From JACCZH01 sp963729445 (GTDB lineage: Bacteria; Chloroflexota; Chloroflexia; Thermomicrobiales; CFX8): a DNA stretch of 64,000 bases. The stretch covers positions 744,001-808,000 of the forward strand of contig CAVSNU010000005.1 in assembly GCA_963729445.1 (NCBI GenBank), given 5' to 3'. Below, one piece after another: positions 35,730 through 45,144 of this stretch. Made by a program: the position numbers and the translations under genes. Under the pieces are notes generated by a model. That model was not told the DNA's origin. It saw nothing but the letters and a program-made list of their open reading frames with translations, and made no database searches. Within the stretch, counting starts at the first letter, position 1. Each line of letters opens with the position of its first letter.

Positions 35730-35820
35730 GATTCGCGACGAGTACATCGCCGTCGGTTGTGGATTGGCGCTGGCGCTGGTCGTGGCGAGTGGGCTCTTAC
35801 TCTACCTGTGGTTCTGGTAA
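35719..35820 (+). CDS. 33-residue single-pass membrane microprotein
   Basis: GTG 35719 to TAA 35820. The peptide has a short charged N terminus (SPEIRDEYIAV) and one membrane helix ending in aromatic residues (LALALVVASGLLLYLWFW). A GGGGA stretch precedes the start by about 7 bases, and the start lies inside the end of the macro-domain gene, an arrangement that suggests translational coupling. The hydrophobic segment is too regular to be a chance reading, but expression is unproven. Confidence 0.5.
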   Translation: MSPEIRDEYIAVGCGLALALVVASGLLLYLWFW

Positions 35821-35828
35821 CGGTGGCA

Positions 35829-36665
35829 TCATCGTGCCGCCGACCACACCGTGGCATCACTGTCGGCAACGATCTCACCGTCGCGGAGCTCGATCAGGCG
35901 GTCGGCAATGTCGAGCAGCAGGGGATCGTGCGTCGCAACGATGGCGGTGACACCCTCACTGCGGACCAGCGCGCGGATGAGGTCCATGATCGTGCGCCCC
36001 GTGCGGGAGTCGAGTTGGCCGGTGGGTTCGTCGGCCAGCAGTAGCTGCGGCCCGTTGGCGAGGGCGCGCGCGATCGCGACGCGTTGTTGCTCGCCGCCTG
36101 AGAGCTCGTGCGGGCGATGATTTGCGCGTTCGCCGAGTCCGACCATCTCCAGCAGAACCCGGACCCGCTCGTCGCGCACGGCGACTGGCGCCGCCACCAT
36201 CCGGAGAGGAATCTCCACATTCTCGGCGGCACTGAGAATCGGGATTAACCCGAATGCCTGGAAGATGAAGCCAATCTGTTTGCGCCGCAGCTCAACCAGA
36301 TTCTGCTCCTGCATGGCCGTCACTTCAGCTCCATTGACCCAGACCCGGCCGGCCGTCGGTTGGTCCAACCCGCCAATCAGGTTGAGCAGGCTCGTCTTGC
36401 CACTTCCAGAGCGACCCTGGATGGCCACCAGCTGCCCGCGCGGGATGCGCACGTCGATACCGCGTAACGCGTGGACCACACTGACCCCAACGGGATAGTC
36501 GCGAGTGACGCCTTGCGTCTCGACGATGGGCACGCCGACGCGCACCTCGCGCTCAGCGGGACGGGTCCAGGTCCGAACCGCTGGCTCGGCGTCGGTCGGC
36601 GAGGCAAAGGTGTCGCGTTGGCCGCGCTGGCTGGGCGGACGCCAGCGATCGATGTCGTCACTCAT
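35829..36665 (-). CDS. ABC transporter ATP-binding protein (MacB/LolD type)
   Basis: A 278-residue ATPase. Walker A is GRSGSGKTSLLNLIGG, the signature is LSGGEQQRVAIARAL, and Walker B is LLLADEPTGQLD, with the LNLIGGLDQPTAG spacing typical of the MacB/LolD/FtsE group that drives FtsX-like permeases. The first 45 residues are a poorly conserved extension. Its ATG overlaps the TGA of the upstream ATPase gene. It closes a five-part operon running 44153 to 35829 and presumably works with the large permeases there. Confidence 0.92.
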   Translation of the reverse strand: MSDDIDRWRPPSQRGQRDTFASPTDAEPAVRTWTRPAEREVRVGVPIVETQGVTRDYPVGVSVVHALRGIDVRIPRGQLVAIQGRSGSGKTSLLNLIGGLDQPTAGRVWVNGAEVTAMQEQNLVELRRKQIGFIFQAFGLIPILSAAENVEIPLRMVAAPVAVRDERVRVLLEMVGLGERANHRPHELSGGEQQRVAIARALANGPQLLLADEPTGQLDSRTGRTIMDLIRALVRSEGVTAIVATHDPLLLDIADRLIELRDGEIVADSDATVWSAAR

Positions 36666-37639
36666 CGGTCTGACACCCCCTTGTCGCGTTCGCTGCCCGC
36701 ACCCTGGTTGTGGTCGGGCCAGACACCGACATGATCCTCTTCGAGCGCGAGCCGGACGCGGCGTTCAAGCCTGAGTGCCTCGACATAATCGGTGGGCAGC
36801 TGGAGCCTCCCTGCCCGGTCGAGCACCGCGAACTCTTCCGCGATGATCTCGTGGTGGCCCTCATCGCTCATACCAGCCCGGCGCAGCGTCTCGCTGCTGG
36901 TGCGCCCGTCGCGAATGGCGACGGTGCGGTTGACGCGCTCCGACACGAGCGGGTCGTGGGTCACGACAATGACGGTGACGCCCTGTTGCTCGCTGACGCT
37001 CCGCAGCACGCTGAAGATCTCGTTGGAGGTGGTGGTGTCCAGCTCGCCGGTCGGCTCGTCTGCCAGGAGCACCCGGGGCGCGTTAGCCAGCGCCACGGCG
37101 ATAGCGACCCGTTGCTGCTCGCCGCCCGAGAGCTGGCTCGGCCGGTGACGGGCCCGCTCTCCCAAGCCCACCAGCTCCAGCAGCTCGCGGGCCCGCTCCT
37201 TGCGCAGCTTGCGCGGGGTGCCCTCGAAGATCATCGGCATCTCCACGTTCTCCATGGCGTTGAGGTAGGGCAGGAGGTTGCGGGCCGTCTGCTGCCAGAC
37301 GAACCCGATCATCTGGCGCCGGTAGAGGGTGCGCTCGCGCGCGTTCATGTTGAGCAGATCGTTGCCGCCGACCATGGCTTTCCCCGCCGAGGGCACGTCC
37401 AGGCCACCCAGAATGTTCAGCAGCGTCGATTTGCCACTGCCGGAAGCGCCGACGATGGCGAGGAACTCGCCCTGGTCCACCAGCAGGTCGAGGCCTTGCA
37501 GCGCGACGACCTCGAGGTTCGCGACCTTGTAGATCTTGACCAGATTGTCGCAGACGATCGCCGCGCCGGCACCGTAGACCGGGCGCTGGGCGCTCTCCGC
37601 TCGCTCTCTCATGGTGGAGAAATCCATGGTGTCGGTCAT
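36662..37639 (-). CDS. ABC transporter ATP-binding protein with C-terminal AbrB-like domain
   Basis: A 325-residue protein starting at ATG 37639. ABC hallmarks: GASGSGKSTLLNILGG, LSGGEQQRVAIAVAL and VLLADEPTGELD, of the MacB/LolD type. After the ABC domain, residues about 267-312 read EEFAVLDRAGRLQLPTDYVE then ALRLERRVRLALEEDHVGVW, which resembles the SpoVT/AbrB swapped-hairpin fold (x-D-x-x-G-R-x-x-L/I-P). Such a tail could dimerise the ATPases or control them; the role is an inference. It overlaps the next ATPase by ATGA and follows the permease relic by 16 bases. Confidence 0.9.
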   Translation of the reverse strand: MTDTMDFSTMRERAESAQRPVYGAGAAIVCDNLVKIYKVANLEVVALQGLDLLVDQGEFLAIVGASGSGKSTLLNILGGLDVPSAGKAMVGGNDLLNMNARERTLYRRQMIGFVWQQTARNLLPYLNAMENVEMPMIFEGTPRKLRKERARELLELVGLGERARHRPSQLSGGEQQRVAIAVALANAPRVLLADEPTGELDTTTSNEIFSVLRSVSEQQGVTVIVVTHDPLVSERVNRTVAIRDGRTSSETLRRAGMSDEGHHEIIAEEFAVLDRAGRLQLPTDYVEALRLERRVRLALEEDHVGVWPDHNQGAGSERDKGVSDR

Positions 37640-37655
37640 GCATCCCCGATTCTGG

Positions 37656-37877
37656 TCAAAGGTCCCAGTCAGCATCCGGTGAAATGAGCGGCGCCAGATC
37701 TCCGTCGGGCTCAACCAACCTGGTGATACCAATGCCGAAAGCCAGACCAATGGCACTGGCAATCACGATCAATGGTGGCTATTCGCCTGCAGCTAGGCGG
37801 ACTGTCTGCCGTGATGATAGACCGAGTGTTCGCAGATAGCCAGCGTCTCGCCCCCGCGTGCCCGAGTAGTCTGGACT
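37656..37877 (-). pseudogene. Relic of a third FtsX-like permease (C-terminal end)
   Basis: In a single minus-strand frame, bounded by stops, the translation gives GRDAGYLRTLGLSSRQTVRL, an in-frame TAG at 37779-37781, then PPLIVIASAIGLAFGIGITR followed by LVEPDGDL. This lines up with the C-terminal part of the neighbouring permease (SRDLAYLRTLGLSTNQALGL, then LPPVLVAGVVGTLLGVGIVR and IIEPGIDL). The stop takes the place of the glutamine in VEQLPP. Everything upstream of the fragment is missing. It is a decayed duplicate between the functional permease and the ATPase. Confidence 0.7.
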
Positions 37878-37910
37878 TCACACTGCCTTCCTTTCGCTAG
37901 AGGGTTGCAA

Positions 37911-40787
37911 TCACCGGTCGCCGGCACGCAGAACTTCTCCGAGATTGACCCGGCGCGCGATCAGGCTGAAGGCGATGATGGCGAGGGTGACCGTGCCAGT
38001 GACGATGGCTGCGACGAGGATGATCGCCGGCCAGGAGACGATCAGTGCGGCCGGCAGGTCAGGTCCGGTGAAGACGTTGAGATCAATACCTGGCTCGATA
38101 ATTCTGACGATTCCGACCCCCAGCAGCGTGCCGACGACCCCGGCGACCAGCACGGGCGGAAGCTGCTCGACGGTCGTCAGTCCAAGCGCCTGATTGGTCG
38201 AGAGGCCGAGGGTGCGCAGATAGGCGAGGTCACGAGATCGGGATCGTGCGGTGAGTGCTAACGCAACAACAGCGGCGAGTGCGGCGCAGACGGTCGCCAG
38301 GACGACACTCAAGCGGAATCCGAGGCTTACCCCGGATATCAGGGGAACATCGCGCACGCTGGCGTACAGCGCCTCCCGGGAGGAGAGGCGGGCCGAGCTG
38401 GACTGCGTATCCAGGGTTGCGTCCAGGCGTTCTTCGATTCCCGGTTCACCGCTGACGAAGAGCACGTTGGGGCGCAGCGTGAGGGTGCGGCTGAACTGGG
38501 CGATACTGTCGTGCGAGGCGACGATGAAGGGTTGGTCGATCGGGATGCCGGCAAAGCGATCGCGAACGTCGCGCACAATGAAGGTAATGTCCTGGGAGCG
38601 CATGCTGAGCACGAAGGTCTGGCCGGGCTCCGGAGCCTGGCGGGCCGGCCAGTTGCGGGAGATTATCGCGGGAATCGGATTGGCCGGCTGGCCGATGTCG
38701 GTGACGATCTGGTCGCCGAGCATCGCTTCTGGAAAGTGTGGGTCGGCCGGCGTGCCACCAGCGACGAGCTGGTACGCGTCGGTGTCGATCGCCAGCAGGC
38801 GTGCGTTGCCGCTGCCGCGTGTTCCCTCAGCGGCGAGCTGGTTTGCGGTGGTGATGTGACCGGCAGCGATCGCGTTGACACCGTCCACGCCTGAGAGGTC
38901 GATCGCGGATGAGAGGGTCGCCAGGCTCGATAGTGGATCGACCCGGTAATCTGCGCCGGTTGCCTGCCACGACGACGCGACCTGACCCTCATCGATCGAG
39001 CGTTGCACGACGGATGAGAACACGGCCAGGGCGACGGCAAGCAGGATCACGAGCAGCGGCAACCGGGCCGCGGTCGCCTGTTGAGAGACCCGGCGCAGGC
39101 CGACGAAGAGCACCAGGTCCCGTCGGAGGGAGCTGAGCCACGCCAGGAACCGGATCGGGATCGGGTAGAGTCTCAACGCCGCGAGACCAGTCGCAAGGCC
39201 AAGCAGCACCGGGACGGCAGCAAGATAGGGATCGAAGCCCGAGCCGTCACCAGTCACGCCTTCCGGGCTGAGCCCGCGCCGGCGCAGCAGGATAACTCCG
39301 GCGACAGCCAGCACCACGATCGTGAGCTCGATGACGATTCTGCGGGTAGACGCGCGCCTCTGCGCGCGCGTATGGTCTTCCAGGTCGCGCAGGGGCATGC
39401 GGAAGTAGGGTAGGGCGGTGGCGATCAGGATGAGCGCGGCGACGACGACCATCGCGAGCGTTGTGGCGAGGGAGAGGGGATGGGGCCTGGCATCAACGAG
39501 CAACAGTGCAGCGACATATCCCAGCAGTGCTGCCGGGCTGGCCAGGAGTACCCCTTCAACCGCCTGGGACACGGTGAGCTGCCGGCTAGAAGCGCCCCGG
39601 CCACGATGTAGGGCGATGCTGGGCCGGCGCCGGTCCACGATCAGGGCCGAGAGCAGGCCGACAACGGCGAACGTGACGGCCAGCAAGCCAATGGCCGCCA
39701 GAGCCAGCACGGCGATGGCCTGGTGTTGGCGCGCTTCGAAGCGATTGAACAGTCCCGACAGCCCCGTGCGCAGGTAGAACGTGTCGGGCGGTGACGTTCC
39801 TCCGGCGCCGGCGTAGGTGAACTCCGCGTTGAGGACGTCGGTTGAGAGCTGGTCCAGCAGGCCGGTATCAAACGCCTGGGAGTCGACATAATACCGGTAG
39901 TTGTAGTTCCAATTGGCTGTTGGATTGAGGTCGAGCAGCCTCCCATAGTCCTCCGGCGCGATGAGCGACGTTGCGTAGTAGATCAGGGTGTCGGGCGTCT
40001 CCACCTCGTCGGCCCGTTGCAAGCGGGAATCCTGGAACCAGTAGGGCGCGTCGGGCTGCAGCGGCTCGAAGATGCCTGAAACCTCGAGAACGATAGCGTA
40101 GTTCAGCGCGCTGAAATCACGGCTGCGGTGCTGTGGGTCGGAGCTGTCCGGCTCCAGAATGAGCTGTTCACCCACGACCAGCTCGAGCTGGCGTGCGGTC
40201 TCAGTCGAGATCGCAACCTCGAAGATCTCCAGCTGCCCGGCGGCAGGCGGGCAGTTGCCGGCACAGGGTGCTGGAATCGGCTCGCGTGGCGCGGGTAGAT
40301 CGCCCGTCAGCATGCGGACGTTCTCATTGATCTCGCTCTGGTAGCGGAAGCGCATGAAGCGCTCGAACGGGAACGGCATGGTCCCGGGAACGTCACTGAC
40401 GGCGTATCGCGGCGAGTCGACGACCCAGTTTGAGCTCTCGACGACGCGCTGGATCGAATCCGGCAGCCCGGTCAGGAAATCCTGACCGTTTTGTTCCACG
40501 TTGCTGAAGACCGCGTCGCCTCCTGGCGGTAGCTGGCTGAGGTACTGGGCGTTAAGGTTGCGCTGGAATGTGTTGGCGTGCTCGATGTCGTAGACGAGGC
40601 CATCGTCCGACATCTGGTTATAGAGCCGGGGCAGGGCGGCCAGTACCAGGCTGGCGGTAAAGATCACCAGGATGATAGTCGAGAGCAGCGTGACCTCGCC
40701 GCGTAACCGGCGCAGGATGTTCAGCACGACCGCCGGTGTGGCGGTCACCCCGGCGCTCTGCTTGGGTGTGGAAACCTGTCCGGCCAT
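37911..40787 (-). CDS. Large FtsX-like ABC transporter permease
   Basis: A 958-residue permease. Layout: an N-terminal membrane helix (TLLSTIILVIFTASLVLAAL), a long extracytoplasmic domain (about 60-345), a block of membrane helices, a second extracytoplasmic domain, and a C-terminal FtsX block ending LAYLRTLGLSTNQALGL then EVLRAGDR. This duplicated-FtsX architecture belongs to MacB/LolCE-like exporters of lipids, peptides or lipoproteins. It follows the other permease directly (stop and start adjacent) and is upstream of two cognate ATPases. The substrate is unknown. Confidence 0.88.
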   Translation of the reverse strand: MAGQVSTPKQSAGVTATPAVVLNILRRLRGEVTLLSTIILVIFTASLVLAALPRLYNQMSDDGLVYDIEHANTFQRNLNAQYLSQLPPGGDAVFSNVEQNGQDFLTGLPDSIQRVVESSNWVVDSPRYAVSDVPGTMPFPFERFMRFRYQSEINENVRMLTGDLPAPREPIPAPCAGNCPPAAGQLEIFEVAISTETARQLELVVGEQLILEPDSSDPQHRSRDFSALNYAIVLEVSGIFEPLQPDAPYWFQDSRLQRADEVETPDTLIYYATSLIAPEDYGRLLDLNPTANWNYNYRYYVDSQAFDTGLLDQLSTDVLNAEFTYAGAGGTSPPDTFYLRTGLSGLFNRFEARQHQAIAVLALAAIGLLAVTFAVVGLLSALIVDRRRPSIALHRGRGASSRQLTVSQAVEGVLLASPAALLGYVAALLLVDARPHPLSLATTLAMVVVAALILIATALPYFRMPLRDLEDHTRAQRRASTRRIVIELTIVVLAVAGVILLRRRGLSPEGVTGDGSGFDPYLAAVPVLLGLATGLAALRLYPIPIRFLAWLSSLRRDLVLFVGLRRVSQQATAARLPLLVILLAVALAVFSSVVQRSIDEGQVASSWQATGADYRVDPLSSLATLSSAIDLSGVDGVNAIAAGHITTANQLAAEGTRGSGNARLLAIDTDAYQLVAGGTPADPHFPEAMLGDQIVTDIGQPANPIPAIISRNWPARQAPEPGQTFVLSMRSQDITFIVRDVRDRFAGIPIDQPFIVASHDSIAQFSRTLTLRPNVLFVSGEPGIEERLDATLDTQSSSARLSSREALYASVRDVPLISGVSLGFRLSVVLATVCAALAAVVALALTARSRSRDLAYLRTLGLSTNQALGLTTVEQLPPVLVAGVVGTLLGVGIVRIIEPGIDLNVFTGPDLPAALIVSWPAIILVAAIVTGTVTLAIIAFSLIARRVNLGEVLRAGDR

Positions 40788-43700
40788 CTAATTATCCTCG
40801 CCGAGCCGCAGCAATGTGCCGAGGCCACCTCGGCGGAGCACCAGCGCAAGGACGCCGACGACGAGCAGCAACACCGCGACGACGCCCAGCTCCAAGAGCA
40901 CAATCGTCAGCCAGGGCACCACCACGATCACGCCCGGCACAACCTGGGTCGCCTGTTGCGTCACCGCGATAAGTGGAAGTACCAGCCAGGCGAGCGCAAT
41001 TCCAAGGAGGGTGCCACCAATCAGGCTGATCGCAAGTAACACGCCGTGTTCCAGTGCCATCCAGCGCACCAGCTGGCGCGGAGAGAGTCCGAGGGCGCGC
41101 AGCAGGGCAAACTCGGTCACTCGCTCTCTGGCCGAGACGACGGCGCTCACGATGAAGCCGATCGCGGCAAAAACGGCGGCGGCGACGAAACCGAGCGAGA
41201 GCGAGCCGATGTTCCCCAGGGCGACGGGATCGGAGAGCAGACTCTGGGCGCGTTCCGAACGGCTGTCAACGCTACGGCTGACGAATGGGTCCTGACGCAA
41301 TGCCTCTGAAACAGGTTCGATGGCGGCTGAATCAACCTTGAGCCAGAGCTCATCGGGTCCAAGAGTCGCCTTGCCGGGTTCGAAACGGTGCATGGCAACT
41401 GTTGCCAGGTCGGCGATCACGATTCCGTCTGCATCCGCCGCGACGGTCGGGAATCCTCGAATCACCCCGGCGATGGTGACGTTGCCGCGGAGATCTCCCA
41501 CCTGTAGCTCGGTGGTGTCGCCCAGCGATGACGCTGTCGATTCGAGAAAGGACTCGCTCACCAGCACCGGGATCGTCTCAGGCAGGGTGGTCCCGGCGGG
41601 CCTCAGATAGTACGTGACGGGGACAACCTGATTGCCGCGCGCTGTGCCGGAACGCACCGCAATGACGAGGCCGCCCTCGGCGGTTGCCTCGGTGACCTCA
41701 AAGAGGGGTGCTGTCTGTACCCGTGCGATTGCGGCACCTGCTGCTTCCCAGATGTCCGGGTCATTGGGGAGGTCAACGTCCGTCCAACCCTCGGAACCAG
41801 CGCTATCGCTGACCTGCAGGGACCGGACTTCGAGCGTGGCCGTTCGTTCGACCACGAGTGGCGCAATGGTCCGCAGCTCAATGTCGACCAGGGCGAGCGG
41901 ATACGAAGGCCGGGCCACGGCGCCGTCGGTCAATGGGTAGCTGAGGGGAGTTGCGATCGTGACATCGTCGCCTGAGCTCTCAATGGTGCCGAGATCGACG
42001 CGGAAGAGCATGCCGTTGACATCCTGGAGAACGACCGTAACCGCGGGACTCAACTGGATGCGCCGATCATTCGGCGTAATGTCGTCCGGCAACGCCTGAT
42101 CCGGTGCCAACGCATCCACCTGGAGACGCAGGTTGAGCGCGATCTGCTGGGGTTCGCCGGGGAGCGGCAGCGTCGCGAGCGCAGGGCGTCCAGCCACCAG
42201 GCGTGACATCAGCTCGCTGAACGGCTCATCGGCGAGATCGGGTCGAAACTCAACGAGATCAGCGGCGTTGCCGGCGTCGAGCAGGACGGCCCTCGCGTCC
42301 CCGGCCGAACGCGAGAGCTGCCCCGTCTCGCGAGACACGGGGATGGACTGGCTCACGCCGTCTAGCTGGCTGTAGCTGTCTGGCAGGTTCTGGCGCGGAA
42401 TCGAGCGGTTCACGCGCTGGTTGGGAGTGACGCGGATATCGGCGCCGATCTGATAGTCAGCCTGGTCGTCCTGCGAGAGCTTCCAGGTTTCGGAGTAGGA
42501 GACGGCGAAGAACCCGATACTGATGGCGAGGATGAGGAGCAGCGCGGAGCGCGCGTAACGCATCGGCCGGCGCGCGATTTGCCACGCCCCCAGCGCGGGC
42601 ACGATGCGGCTGCCGCCGCTCGCCACTGTTTCCGAGAGGCGCGCCAGCAGCGGGATCGTTCGCAGCGCGATCACCGCGCCGGCCAATAGCCCGATCGCCG
42701 GGGCCGAGACGAGCAGGGGATCAATCCCCAGGCGACCCTCGACCGTCTGGGTGATCGGCGCGCTGTAGCGACGGAGCTGCCAGTAGGCGATAGCGGCCAG
42801 GAGGAGCAGCACCAGATCGATGCCGGCGCGCTGCGAGAAGGCTTGCGGTCCCTGTCGCCCGCGAGCGGCACGCGCCCGGTTCAAGGAGCGCGCCGAGATG
42901 AGCGCTGGAAGGGTCAACGCGACCACGCAGGCCAGCCCGGTAAAGAGCGCCAGCAGGTACGCCGTGGAGCTGATGTGCGGCTCGATGGTCAGGTTGATAT
43001 CGGCGAGCGGACCGAAGCGATTCAGTAATCGCAGCGCCAGCGCGGCCAGCGGGGGGCCTAGTAGCACGGCCGGTAGCGCGATCAAGAGCCCTTCCATCAT
43101 CGCCATCGTGGCGATCTGGCGGTTGTTCGCGCCGCGGGAGCGAATCAGGGCGGTCTCGACGGCGCGTTGATCGACCAGCAACCCGGCGGTCAGGAGCAGC
43201 GCGTAGCCGGCTAGCAGGGCGAGCTGGATAGTGAGGACCAGGACACCGGAACGGGTAACCAGGAGTGAGCGCTCGGCGCGGCGCAGGATGGTGTCGAGCT
43301 CGGTGGTCACCGCGTACTGGTTGTTGACCTGGGTGTCGTGGTTGATCCGCGCGTTGAGATTCTCCACGTTGCGGCGCAGTCTCTGGATCTCACCAACCTC
43401 GAGATTTGGGAACGTTGGCAGGATGCGCCACCTGGTCTCGCCGGTTTGCGGCGTGAGGGCGTCGAAGAAGACATCACGGGTGACGACAAACGGCCCGTAG
43501 GTCGTGAACGAATCGCTGATCGTCACGCCCTCGATGTCCAATTGGTCATCGAACCAGTAGGGATCGGTCGGGTCATCGATCTGGAAGATGCCGGCGATCT
43601 GGATGGCGGGTTGGTAGCTCTCGTCGCGCCGGTTTGTCATCGTCAGCTCGTCACCGACCCCGATACGGAGCAGGTCAGCCGTGGTCCGGGAGACGACGGT

Positions 43701-44153
43701 CTGGTACGGCTCGCTGGAATCGGCCGGCCAATCCCCAGCGACAAGCGTGACTTTCTCCTCGAAGCGCTCGAAGAAGCTGAAGAGGGCCAGGTTGCGGACC
43801 TCGTCTTCGTCCGCCTGCATTGGCAGGGCGTACGATTCTGAGGTGCCGCGCCGGTAGATCGTCCCTCCGGTTGAACTGAAGTACGCCGCGGTGGTGGTCT
43901 GGACGTTCTCGTTCGCGGCGGCAAAGCGGTCGCCGTCGGTGCGGATGGACACTTCGACATTGACATCACGGACAGCGGCATCTTCAAGGGTGCGGTGGAC
44001 GCCGCTGAGGGCGACGGCGTCCGCATAGATCGGGCCGGCCGCCAGGAGCGTGGTCGCGATCAACACCGTCACGAGCGCAGCCGACAGGATCAGCCAGTCG
44101 GCCAGCGAGCGATTGACGACGATACGCCAGGCGCTGGCGAGCAGAGAGATCAT
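40788..44153 (-). CDS. Very large FtsX-like ABC transporter permease
   Basis: A 1121-residue permease, the first gene of the MacB-like operon. It has an N-terminal helix (LIATTLLAAGPIYADAVALS), an extracytoplasmic domain, a first FtsX block (VETALIRSRGANNRQIATMA), a large second extracytoplasmic domain (about 550-960), and a terminal FtsX block (TEFALLRALGLSPRQLVRWM). Both FtsX blocks carry the conserved LR-x-x-G turn. With the 958-residue partner it probably forms a heterodimeric channel. The ATG at 44153 lacks an evident Shine-Dalgarno site, so the true start may be slightly different or leaderless. Confidence 0.88.
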   Translation of the reverse strand: MISLLASAWRIVVNRSLADWLILSAALVTVLIATTLLAAGPIYADAVALSGVHRTLEDAAVRDVNVEVSIRTDGDRFAAANENVQTTTAAYFSSTGGTIYRRGTSESYALPMQADEDEVRNLALFSFFERFEEKVTLVAGDWPADSSEPYQTVVSRTTADLLRIGVGDELTMTNRRDESYQPAIQIAGIFQIDDPTDPYWFDDQLDIEGVTISDSFTTYGPFVVTRDVFFDALTPQTGETRWRILPTFPNLEVGEIQRLRRNVENLNARINHDTQVNNQYAVTTELDTILRRAERSLLVTRSGVLVLTIQLALLAGYALLLTAGLLVDQRAVETALIRSRGANNRQIATMAMMEGLLIALPAVLLGPPLAALALRLLNRFGPLADINLTIEPHISSTAYLLALFTGLACVVALTLPALISARSLNRARAARGRQGPQAFSQRAGIDLVLLLLAAIAYWQLRRYSAPITQTVEGRLGIDPLLVSAPAIGLLAGAVIALRTIPLLARLSETVASGGSRIVPALGAWQIARRPMRYARSALLLILAISIGFFAVSYSETWKLSQDDQADYQIGADIRVTPNQRVNRSIPRQNLPDSYSQLDGVSQSIPVSRETGQLSRSAGDARAVLLDAGNAADLVEFRPDLADEPFSELMSRLVAGRPALATLPLPGEPQQIALNLRLQVDALAPDQALPDDITPNDRRIQLSPAVTVVLQDVNGMLFRVDLGTIESSGDDVTIATPLSYPLTDGAVARPSYPLALVDIELRTIAPLVVERTATLEVRSLQVSDSAGSEGWTDVDLPNDPDIWEAAGAAIARVQTAPLFEVTEATAEGGLVIAVRSGTARGNQVVPVTYYLRPAGTTLPETIPVLVSESFLESTASSLGDTTELQVGDLRGNVTIAGVIRGFPTVAADADGIVIADLATVAMHRFEPGKATLGPDELWLKVDSAAIEPVSEALRQDPFVSRSVDSRSERAQSLLSDPVALGNIGSLSLGFVAAAVFAAIGFIVSAVVSARERVTEFALLRALGLSPRQLVRWMALEHGVLLAISLIGGTLLGIALAWLVLPLIAVTQQATQVVPGVIVVVPWLTIVLLELGVVAVLLLVVGVLALVLRRGGLGTLLRLGEDN

Positions 44154-44240
44154 GGAGGTTGGTCGATTCTATTGTCCGGCACCCGGTAAGAATGTTGCTG
44201 CTGGCATGCTAGCAGAGTGCGGGCCGTAACGGAGAGCATG

Positions 44241-45122
44241 TCACCGGTTGCCGGGCCGCAGGAAGTCGGATAACCCATCGCCGATCAGGCTGAGCGAGAA
44301 TCCGGTGATCACGATCGCCAGCCCCGGTAGAACGCTGATCCACCAGGCGGTCGTCATGAACGGTTGACCCTCGGCGATCATTGCGCCCCACTCGGGCGTG
44401 GGAGGCTTTGCCCCGAGCCCCAGAAAGCTGAGCGACGCCGCCAGCAGAATGTACAGCGCGATATCGGCCATGGCGAAGACAATCGACGGCGTGATGACGT
44501 TGGGCAGCAGGTGGTGGCGCAGCACGCGCCAGTCCGTGCCGCCCATCGCTTGAGCGGCCTGGACATACTCCCGGTGTTTGGCAACCAGGATCTCGCCGCG
44601 AATCAGGCGCGCGTAGACGACCCAGGCCACGATCGCGACCGCGATAAACATGTTGTTCAAGCCCGGACCCAGGATGGACACAATGGCGATGATGAGCACG
44701 ATGAACGGGAACGCTTGCACCATATCGACCGCGCGCATGATGATCGTGTCCAGCCAGCCACCGTAGTAACCGGAGAGCGCACCCAGGACGATTCCAATCA
44801 CGAAGGGTGGGATGACGGCAATGACGCCGACCCGCAGATCGATGCGGGTTCCATACAGGACGCGCGAGAAGATGTCGCGTCCAAAGATGTCCGTCCCGAA
44901 GGGGTGTCGCAGGCTCGGGCCCTGGAGGCTGGCGGCGAATTCCTGTGCGTCTGGTTCGTAGGGGGCGATGACCGGGGCAAACAGGGCGATCAGGACTAAC
45001 GCGCCGAACAGCAGGCCGCCGGCCATCAGGGTGCGGTTGTTCAGGACGCGCCGCGACCAGTGACGGTGTGACTCCCGCTCCACCGCCGCTAGCCGGGCGG
45101 CCGTCGATACCCCAGCGGTCAT
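44241..45122 (-). CDS. Peptide/nickel-type ABC transporter permease (DppC-like)
   Basis: A 293-residue permease with an N-terminal OppC-type helix (LMAGGLLFGALVLIALFAPV), the GTDIFGRDIFSRVLYGTRI signature and the ATPase-contacting EAA loop (AAQAMGGTDWRVLRHHLLPN), in about six membrane helices. GGAGG precedes ATG 45122 by 10 bases. It is the last gene of the transporter unit; no DppD/DppF ATPase follows, since the next minus-strand genes belong to another system. Confidence 0.93.
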   Translation of the reverse strand: MTAGVSTAARLAAVERESHRHWSRRVLNNRTLMAGGLLFGALVLIALFAPVIAPYEPDAQEFAASLQGPSLRHPFGTDIFGRDIFSRVLYGTRIDLRVGVIAVIPPFVIGIVLGALSGYYGGWLDTIIMRAVDMVQAFPFIVLIIAIVSILGPGLNNMFIAVAIVAWVVYARLIRGEILVAKHREYVQAAQAMGGTDWRVLRHHLLPNVITPSIVFAMADIALYILLAASLSFLGLGAKPPTPEWGAMIAEGQPFMTTAWWISVLPGLAIVITGFSLSLIGDGLSDFLRPGNR

Positions 45123-45144
45123 GTGCGTCTGCCCTCCGTTTGGT

